The translations under genes and the position numbers were made by a program. 11,758 bases of DNA from an uncultured Verrucomicrobiota bacterium (lineage in GTDB: Bacteria > Verrucomicrobiota > Kiritimatiellia > RFP12 > UBA1067), in the NCBI GenBank assembly GCA_945487985.1, contig CALYTX010000020.1, positions 1-11,758 on the forward strand, given 5' to 3'. Below are positions 6,966-11,758 of this stretch, piece by piece. Position 1 is the first letter of the stretch; every line of letters begins with the position of its first letter. The notes below the pieces were generated by a model. The model was not told the DNA's origin and searched no databases. It saw nothing but the letters and a program-made list of their open reading frames with translations.

Positions 6966-8071
6966 AGACTTTAATTGCAGGTTATGGCCGCAGCGGCAAG
7001 GCGGTCGAGGCGCTGATTGCGGCGCAAGGAGGCGAGTGCACCGTGCTCGACGGCGTAGGAATGATTGTCGCCAGCCCTGGAATCCGCGTGGTGAGCGAAC
7101 TTGAGTTCGGTGTTGGCGTATTGCGCGAGCGCGGCGTAAAGATGCTTGCAGTTACCGGTTCAAAGGGCAAATCGAGCGTGGTGAAGCTGTTGGCCGAAGC
7201 GCTTACCATGGCTGGACATCCCGCGCAGGCATGCGGCAACTACGGCTTGCCGGTCAGCGCGCTCGCAAACAGTCCTTCGCTGCCGGAGTGGGCGGTGGTA
7301 GAGGTAAGTTCGTTTCAGCTTGAAACCACCAACCTACCGCCGGATACTTTTCGCGCTGCCGCCGTTCTCAATCTGCAGGAAGACCATCTCGACCGGCACG
7401 GTTCGGTAGCCGTCTATCATGCACTCAAGCGCAAACTGTTGGCGATGGCCGGAATTTCCGTCGACATGAGCGCTTCCCCTGTGCAGCTTCGCAGGTTGTT
7501 CCCTGATATCGACGGCTTTGCGCCGTTGTTCGCCGGCTCTTATTTCGACAACGAAATTCTCGCGGCCAATGCGCTGGCGGCTTGCTTGCTGCTCGAAGCG
7601 GCCGGAATCGACCGCGATGGCATGGCCCGGGCCTTTGCCGCGTTCAAACCGCTTCCGCACCGTATGAATCTTGTTGGCGAGTATGGCCAGGTTAGGTACA
7701 TCGACGATTCAAAGGCTACATCGCTGGCTGCGCTCGCTGCGGCGGTGAAGATGACCCCTGCGCCAATCCGTTTGATTGCCGGCGGTTTACCCAAAGGCGA
7801 CGATCCAGAATCTGTCGCCAGACTATTGACTAATCGGGTCAAAAAAGTGTATCTTATAGGGCAGAGCGCGGAGAGTTTTGCCGCGGCCTGGGAAGCTTCC
7901 GTCGAATGCGAAATTTCGCGGACGCTGGAGGCGGCTGTGGCGGCGGTTAAGCGCGATGCGAAGCCTGGTGAAACAGTACTGCTTTCTCCAGGAACAGCAA
8001 GTTTTGATCAATTTAAGAACTTCGAGGAGCGCGGGGAGGTCTTCGCGTCACTCGTCAAACAAGAAGGATAA
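6962..8071 (+). CDS. murD: UDP-N-acetylmuramoyl-L-alanine:D-glutamate ligase (compact MurD)
   Basis: Adds D-glutamate to UDP-MurNAc-L-Ala with ATP in cytoplasmic peptidoglycan precursor synthesis. I place the start at GTG 6962, overlapping the previous stop as GTGA, because the family N-terminus (KTLIAGYGRSGKA) begins there; an in-frame ATG at 6893 adds 23 residues of shadow sequence. Visible motifs: VASPGI (36-41), ATP loop TGSKGKSS (65-72), VEVSSFQLETT (113-123), NLQEDHLDRH (137-146), Lys156 in YHALKRK at the carbamylated-lysine position, PHRMNLV (232-238), DDSKATS (248-254), IAGGLPKGDD (272-281) and LLSPGTASFDQFKNFEERG (340-358). At 369 residues it is about 70 shorter than E. coli MurD (438). 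The loss is in the N-terminal domain (between VLD and GMIVASPGI) and in the central domain before the FDNEILAANALAA stretch. The usual His-Asn of that stretch reads Asp-Asn. Confidence 0.9.
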   Translation: MKTLIAGYGRSGKAVEALIAAQGGECTVLDGVGMIVASPGIRVVSELEFGVGVLRERGVKMLAVTGSKGKSSVVKLLAEALTMAGHPAQACGNYGLPVSALANSPSLPEWAVVEVSSFQLETTNLPPDTFRAAAVLNLQEDHLDRHGSVAVYHALKRKLLAMAGISVDMSASPVQLRRLFPDIDGFAPLFAGSYFDNEILAANALAACLLLEAAGIDRDGMARAFAAFKPLPHRMNLVGEYGQVRYIDDSKATSLAALAAAVKMTPAPIRLIAGGLPKGDDPESVARLLTNRVKKVYLIGQSAESFAAAWEASVECEISRTLEAAVAAVKRDAKPGETVLLSPGTASFDQFKNFEERGEVFASLVKQEG

Positions 8072-8077
8072 AGAGAA

Positions 8078-9130
8078 ATGATGAACAAAGTCGGGTTGGT
8101 GCTTGGCGTCGCGGCGATTGCGACGCTTGCTGGGTGCAAGGATCCCAATTACAAGAGCAAGCGCGTTAAGATTCAAGACGAGCCTAAGATTGCCGTGCCG
8201 GATGATTCCTCTCCGAAAACGGTCAAGCCCGTCGAAGCGGCTAAGCCCGTCGAAGAGGTCAAGGTCGTCGAGGAGGTCAAGGTCGTCGAGGAAGTTTCGC
8301 AACCTACCCCTCCACCGCACACGAAGCGTCCGCTTCCGCCCCCGGCGGACGATGTCAAACCGGCTGAACCGGCAGTTACTACTACGACTTATATCGTCCA
8401 GCGTGGCGATTACCTTGCCAAGATTTCGCGGCGTTTTAATGTAACCATCGCCTCTATCAAGAAGACGAATCCTTCTATCAAGAACGATGTGGTCAAGCTC
8501 GGTCAGAAGTTGCAGATTCCTGGTAAGCACGAAATAGGCGAACAGAAGGTTCCTGCCGGCGCAATCGCGGTGCCGGCGCAGCCGCGCAAACCGGCCAAGG
8601 CTGAGTACAAGCCGTATGACGGCCCCACAGGAATCTACGAAGTGCAGAAGGGCGATACGCTCGGCAAAATCGCTTATTCCAATGGGATCAATATTCGTCA
8701 GCTCAAAGAGTTGAACGCGCTTTCGGACAACAATATCCGCATTGGTCAGAAGCTCAAGATTCCTGCGGCTGCGGTAAAAGCGCAGCAGAAGGATGCGAAG
8801 AGCGATGCGAAGGCGGCTGAAGCCAAAGCCCAGCCGACGGACGCTGCGACCCCGGTGATCACGGCGAAGGTCGAGGAAGCGCCTTCTGCGCCCATTGAAA
8901 ATGTCGAGTCGACTACCCCGGAAGCATCCACTCCGGTGACGGACGAATCCTCCGCCGATGTCCAGCCTGGCGAGGGCATTTCCCATGTCGTTCAGGAAGG
9001 TGAAGATATTACCGGGCTCGCCATCAAGTTTTCCACCGATCCGGCGAGCATTCGTCAGCTCAACAACTTGAATGAAACCGACGAGCAGCTCACTCCCGGC
9101 CAGATAATCAAGATTCCTGCTGGAGAATAG
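8078..9130 (+). CDS. Lipoprotein with three LysM domains
   Basis: Predicted peptidoglycan-binding lipoprotein. The 350-residue product has a signal peptide ending in LAGC (lipidated Cys20). A low-complexity Lys/Val/Glu/Pro linker follows (about 45-100), coded partly by tandem repeats. Then come LysM 1 (about 104-148, YIVQRGDYLAKISRRFNV to KLGQKLQIPG), LysM 2 (186-229, YEVQKGDTLGKIAYSNGI to RIGQKLKIPA) and LysM 3 (302-347, HVVQEGEDITGLAIKFST to TPGQIIKIPA). Ala/Lys/Glu/Pro-rich linkers separate the modules. There is no peptidase or amidase domain, so it probably tethers or senses the wall rather than cutting it. It starts 6 bases after murD, with AAGGA 9 bases before the first of two adjacent ATGs. 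Its place between murD and the ftsW-type gene suggests a role in wall growth or division. Confidence 0.87.
   Translation: MMNKVGLVLGVAAIATLAGCKDPNYKSKRVKIQDEPKIAVPDDSSPKTVKPVEAAKPVEEVKVVEEVKVVEEVSQPTPPPHTKRPLPPPADDVKPAEPAVTTTTYIVQRGDYLAKISRRFNVTIASIKKTNPSIKNDVVKLGQKLQIPGKHEIGEQKVPAGAIAVPAQPRKPAKAEYKPYDGPTGIYEVQKGDTLGKIAYSNGINIRQLKELNALSDNNIRIGQKLKIPAAAVKAQQKDAKSDAKAAEAKAQPTDAATPVITAKVEEAPSAPIENVESTTPEASTPVTDESSADVQPGEGISHVVQEGEDITGLAIKFSTDPASIRQLNNLNETDEQLTPGQIIKIPAGE
8255..8290 (+). repeat. Perfect 18-base tandem duplication in the LysM lipoprotein linker
   Basis: GAGGTCAAGGTCGTCGAG is present twice head to tail (8255-8272 and 8273-8290). Related, partly diverged copies of the VE/KPVE coding unit precede it from about 8221. 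It codes for the EVKVVE linker repeats and keeps the reading frame, so linker length could vary between strains. Confidence 0.85.
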
Positions 9131-9142
9131 CATCCGTTTCCG

Positions 9143-10513
9143 GTGCGTACTTCAGCGCGATTCTTTTTAGGCCTGGTTGTCGCGGCACTCGTGGCGCTGG
9201 GCCTTGTTGTTCTTCTGAGCGCGAGCCAGCCGGCGTCGCGTCAGGCTTTGCGATATTCGCGCAACAAGGCCGTCGAAGCACTTTCCGCGTCGCTCGCGCA
9301 TGCGCAGGCGCGAATGCAGCGAGCAGCGCCGGAAGAATATGAATCGACCCGGCTGGAGGTGAGCCGGCTTGAGAAGGAATTGCTCTCGCTCAAGGCGCGT
9401 CCGCTTTCCCCGTATTTCTTCTGGAAGAAGCAGCTTGTTTTCTGTCTGATCGGGTTGGTGCTGGCGGTCCTGGTGGCGCGATTCGACTATCATCGTTGGC
9501 GGGACTGGAATCTGGCGACGGTCTTGTTTGTCTTTGAAATCGCTTTGTTGCTGGCGGTGTTCTTTTTCCCCGAACACAAGGGCTCTCGCCGGTGGATTTC
9601 GCTTGGGTTCGCCGATTTGCAGCCGAGCGAGTTTGCAAAAATCGTCGTCGTACTCGTGTTGTCGGTGTGGATGGACAAGGCTAGCTGGCGGGTCGAGCGC
9701 TTTGTCCGCGGTGCGGTGATGCCTGCACTCATAATTGCGGCGCTTATTGTGCCGATTCTCTTTGAACCGGATTTTGGTTCAAGTATGGTTATTGCGCTTG
9801 CTGGTGGATTGGTGATGATAGTGGCTGGCACACGCTGGCGCTATATAGTCCCGATGGGAATCTTTGGCATGCTGGCGATTGCTACGCTAATTTTGTCCAA
9901 TCCCAACCGGCGAGAACGGCTGTTCGTTCAGTACGGGCATCTGCTCGACTCTAATGGCAATGCGGCTACGACCCAATCTGTCCCGCCGTCAGGCAATTCT
10001 GCTGGCGTCCGTTCCTCCTCATCTGGTCATGTCCGCGACGACGGCTATCAGGTGCGGCAGTCGCTGCTGGCGATTCAGCGCGGCGGTGTCAGCGGGGTTG
10101 GGCTTTACAAGTCAATGCAAAAAGAACGCTATCTTCCCGAGAATCACACCGATTTTATTTTTGCCATCGGCGCAGAAGAGCTCGGCGTATTCCTTTCGGT
10201 GGGGACAATTGCGTTGTTTCTCGTCTTTTTCGCTTTGTCGGTTGTCATTGCGCGCAACTCGGAAGATCGGCTGGGACGGTTTATCGCCCTGGGGTCGGGA
10301 TTTATCATCACCTTTCAGGCCTTCTTCAATCTCGGCGTCATTACTGGAATCTATCCGACCAAGGGAATGGCTTTGCCGTTTTTCAGCTACGGCGGCACGA
10401 GTATGCTGAGTAGTTTCATTGTCGTGGGGTTGATTTTCTCGGTCGCCAACTACGGCTGCAAAAGCCGCGGTCGCCAGTTCCCCGCCAAATTGCTGATGCG
10501 CGGGAGAGGCTGA
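9143..10513 (+). CDS. ftsW: SEDS-family peptidoglycan glycosyltransferase, FtsW-type
   Basis: Polymerises lipid II into glycan strands together with a class B penicillin-binding protein, at the septum if FtsW or the side wall if RodA. The 456-residue, multi-pass protein shows GSRRWISLGFADLQPSEFAKI (about 147-167), EPDFGSSM (208-215) with the likely catalytic Asp210, YQVRQSLLAIQRGGVSGVGL (302-321), YLPENHTDFIFAIGAEELG (330-348) and GMALPFFSYGGTSML (408-422), all family hallmarks. Two parts are unusual. A charged, probably coiled-coil stretch (about 35-88) sits in the first extracytoplasmic loop. A Ser/Gly/Asn-rich stretch (about 269-298) sits in the large loop before YQVRQS. The start is GTG, 12 bases after the LysM gene stop, with GGAGAA rather far upstream. 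FtsW is preferred over RodA because of the murD context, with moderate certainty. Confidence 0.88.
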   Translation: MRTSARFFLGLVVAALVALGLVVLLSASQPASRQALRYSRNKAVEALSASLAHAQARMQRAAPEEYESTRLEVSRLEKELLSLKARPLSPYFFWKKQLVFCLIGLVLAVLVARFDYHRWRDWNLATVLFVFEIALLLAVFFFPEHKGSRRWISLGFADLQPSEFAKIVVVLVLSVWMDKASWRVERFVRGAVMPALIIAALIVPILFEPDFGSSMVIALAGGLVMIVAGTRWRYIVPMGIFGMLAIATLILSNPNRRERLFVQYGHLLDSNGNAATTQSVPPSGNSAGVRSSSSGHVRDDGYQVRQSLLAIQRGGVSGVGLYKSMQKERYLPENHTDFIFAIGAEELGVFLSVGTIALFLVFFALSVVIARNSEDRLGRFIALGSGFIITFQAFFNLGVITGIYPTKGMALPFFSYGGTSMLSSFIVVGLIFSVANYGCKSRGRQFPAKLLMRGRG

Positions 10514-11655
10514 TGACTGCGGAAAAGACCATGCCGAAGGTTTATTCGGTTTCAGAACTTGTAGTACTTGTCCGCTCGGTGCTTGAAGGGTCTTTCCCGA
10601 TGGTCGATATGGAAGGCGAGGTGAGCGATTTCAAGCCTTATCCGAGCGGACACGTCTATTTTACGCTTAAGGATTCCAGTAATCAGATTTCCGCCGTGAT
10701 GTTCAAGAGCGCGTTCGCCGCTTGTGATTGCCGCGGACAGATTGCCAACGGCGTGCGGCTCAAGGTGCGCGGTTCGGTGACGGTCGGTCCGCGCAGTCGC
10801 TGTCAGATTGTTGTGCGCCGCGCTCGCCTGCAGGGCGAGGGTGGATTGATGCGCAAGTTTCTCGAACTCAAGGCTAAACTCGAGAGCGAGGGCTTGTTCG
10901 ACAGTGCGCGCAAGCGTCCGCTGCCGTTTCTGCCGCGACGCATAGGCGTGGTTACCAGCATGGCCGGAGCGGTGGTGCATGATATCTGCCGTGTGTTGAT
11001 GCGTCGGTTTCCTGCGTTGGAAATTCGATTGTTTCCTGCAAAAGTGCAAGGTGCGGATGCTCCCGCCACGCTTATCGCTGGCATTGAGTATTTCAACAGT
11101 CCCCCTGATGGTTGGCTGGCCGATTTGATGATTGTCGGCCGCGGCGGAGGTAGCTTTGAGGATCTTTTCTGTTTCAACGACGAAGCGCTTGTGCGCGCCA
11201 TTGCCGCCTCGCGAATTCCGGTTGTTTCGGCCGTCGGCCACGAAACCGATTTCACATTGGCCGATTTCGCCAGCGACTTGCGCGCGGGGACGCCTTCAAT
11301 GGCCGCCGAGCTGGCCGTGCCAGAGCTGACGGGCCTCCTGCATCAATTGGACGAATTGCTCTCGATGGCTGTCTCGTCCCTGCGCGGCAGATACGAGCAT
11401 TGCGCCGAACGCGTCGATATGCTCGGCGAGATGTTGTCATCGGAACTGGAATTTTCGTGGCATCGCGCCGAGGCCAAGGTTGAGAAGCTTTCGTCCAACC
11501 TTGAGTTGTTGTCGCCTTATGCCGTGCTCGAGCGCGGCTATTCGCTAACGACGGACGCCGACGGATTGGTAGTGTTTGATGCCGGCTCGGTCAAGTCGGG
11601 CGAGAAGCTCCATACGCGTTTCGCTTCTGGTTCGATAGATTCCGTTGTCGTATGA
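10513..11655 (+). CDS. xseA: Exodeoxyribonuclease VII large subunit
   Basis: Catalytic subunit of exonuclease VII, which degrades single-stranded DNA into short oligonucleotides in repair and recombination; it works with many copies of the small subunit XseB. The 380-residue product has an N-terminal OB-fold (about 9-107: VYSVSELVVLVRSVLEG, GEVSDFKPYPSGHVYFTLKD). The catalytic domain (about 115-270) has RIGVVTSMAGAVVHDI, GRGGGSFEDLFCFNDE (209-224), VVSAVGHETDFTLADF (237-252) and RAGTPSMAAELAVP (257-270). A short helical region (about 272-332) leads to LSPYAVLERGYSL and a C-terminal strand domain. E. coli XseA has 456 residues; the shortage falls in the coiled-coil region that carries XseB. 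The start overlaps the ftsW-type stop (TGATG), with GGGAGAGG just before it. No xseB gene is recognisable in the bases left after it. Confidence 0.93.
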   Translation: MTAEKTMPKVYSVSELVVLVRSVLEGSFPMVDMEGEVSDFKPYPSGHVYFTLKDSSNQISAVMFKSAFAACDCRGQIANGVRLKVRGSVTVGPRSRCQIVVRRARLQGEGGLMRKFLELKAKLESEGLFDSARKRPLPFLPRRIGVVTSMAGAVVHDICRVLMRRFPALEIRLFPAKVQGADAPATLIAGIEYFNSPPDGWLADLMIVGRGGGSFEDLFCFNDEALVRAIAASRIPVVSAVGHETDFTLADFASDLRAGTPSMAAELAVPELTGLLHQLDELLSMAVSSLRGRYEHCAERVDMLGEMLSSELEFSWHRAEAKVEKLSSNLELLSPYAVLERGYSLTTDADGLVVFDAGSVKSGEKLHTRFASGSIDSVVV

Positions 11656-11758
11656 TGGAGGAGAGTCGGTGCAAGCGGCCGGCAGGATTTTTCCAATCGT
11701 CCCGATGCGTACTCGGTCAGTCAACACCGCGCAGCGGTGTTGACTGACCGAGTACACC
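11656..11758 (+). other. Terminal stretch without a recognisable gene
   Basis: After the xseA stop, two very short frames are possible. One is an ATG at 11652 (overlapping the stop as ATGA) giving 31 residues. The other is a GTG at 11669, 5 bases after GGAGGAG, giving 24 residues. Neither resembles XseB or any family I know, and both run into the hairpin. I treat the stretch as non-coding or as the truncated start of something outside the window. Confidence 0.5.
11709..11755. repeat. Perfect 22-bp inverted repeat (hairpin) with 3-base loop
   Basis: The left arm at 11709-11730 (GTACTCGGTCAGTCAACACC, then GC) is exactly complementary to the right arm at 11734-11755, leaving GCA as the loop. 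It lies 53 bases after xseA. The next outer pair (C11708/A11756) does not match. No T-tract follows on either strand within the window, so it is not a classical intrinsic terminator as far as visible. It could still end the operon transcript, be a repeated palindromic element, or reflect a sequence-assembly edge. Confidence 0.85.

Noticed and set aside
7826..7855. Possible internal promoter in murD: TTGACT followed after 18 bases by TATCTT
   Set aside because: The -10 box matches only 4 of 6 positions, spacing is slightly long, and it lies in conserved coding sequence more than 200 bases before the LysM gene. Such matches are expected by chance.
8048..9133. Minus-strand open frame (361 codons) covering the whole LysM gene
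   Set aside because: Its Asp/Leu/Arg-rich sequence mirrors the repeats of the LysM lipoprotein on the other strand; the plus strand has a signal peptide and three LysM domains.
11545..11757. Minus-strand open frame (70 codons) entering from the right edge
   Set aside because: It starts inside the hairpin, runs antisense to the end of xseA and resembles no family I know.
1..11758. Search for CRISPR arrays, transposases, integrases, toxin-antitoxin pairs, tRNA or rRNA genes
   Set aside because: No spaced repeat array, no DDE or recombinase motifs, no cloverleaf-like segment and no rRNA-like stretch were seen by eye; the genes are tightly packed on one strand.

Overview
The window reads as a stretch of Gram-negative chromosome that is GC-rich by eye. 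Every gene I can support lies on the + strand. Genes are separated by 0 to 14 bases or overlap through ATGA, GTGA or TGATG stop/start junctions, so long multi-gene transcripts are likely. Three proteins have lipoprotein signal peptides ending in LAGC. Together with a TolQ/TolR/TonB-type energy-transduction set, a BatD-like protein and LysM proteins, this indicates a two-membrane cell with peptidoglycan. A BatD-type protein beside ExbB/ExbD-type genes, plus a CBM9-like lipoprotein, would fit a PVC-group bacterium (for example Verrucomicrobiota/Kiritimatiellota). That placement is an inference with low to moderate confidence.

Layout. (1) 1-2035: a proton-driven inner-membrane motor, made of a TolQ/ExbB-type channel (cut or nearly cut by the left edge), a TolR/ExbD-type partner and a TolA/TonB-type proline-rich transducer. 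(2) 2032-3963: a large BatD-like periplasmic/membrane protein that looks like two BatD-type halves joined through a second, internal signal-peptide-like helix, with a C-terminal SH3b-like domain. (3) 3960-5045: a DegT/DnrJ/EryC1/StrS aminotransferase, probably making an amino sugar for a surface glycan. (4) 5053-6965: two lipoproteins, one with a CBM9-like domain and one unrecognised with a four-cysteine cluster. A good sigma-70-like promoter sits exactly at the aminotransferase stop codon and would give a leaderless or almost leaderless mRNA. (5) 6962-10513: a peptidoglycan/division block with a compact MurD, a triple-LysM lipoprotein and an FtsW/RodA-type glycosyltransferase with unusual extracytoplasmic insertions. 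(6) 10513-11655: XseA, the large subunit of exonuclease VII, with a short coiled-coil region. (7) 11656-11758: no recognisable gene, but a perfect 22-bp hairpin that almost reaches the window edge.

How it fits together. Most of the window is cell-envelope work: energy transduction to the outer membrane, precursor synthesis (MurD), lipid II polymerisation (FtsW), wall binding (LysM), glycan precursor modification (aminotransferase) and surface lipoproteins. XseA, a DNA-repair nuclease, is a passenger at the end. I see no transposase, integrase, CRISPR array, tRNA or rRNA, and no clear new defence or mobile system. The best candidates for novelty are the double BatD/SH3b protein, the FtsW loop insertions, the pared-down MurD, the Cys-cluster lipoprotein, the promoter placed on a stop codon, and the terminal hairpin.
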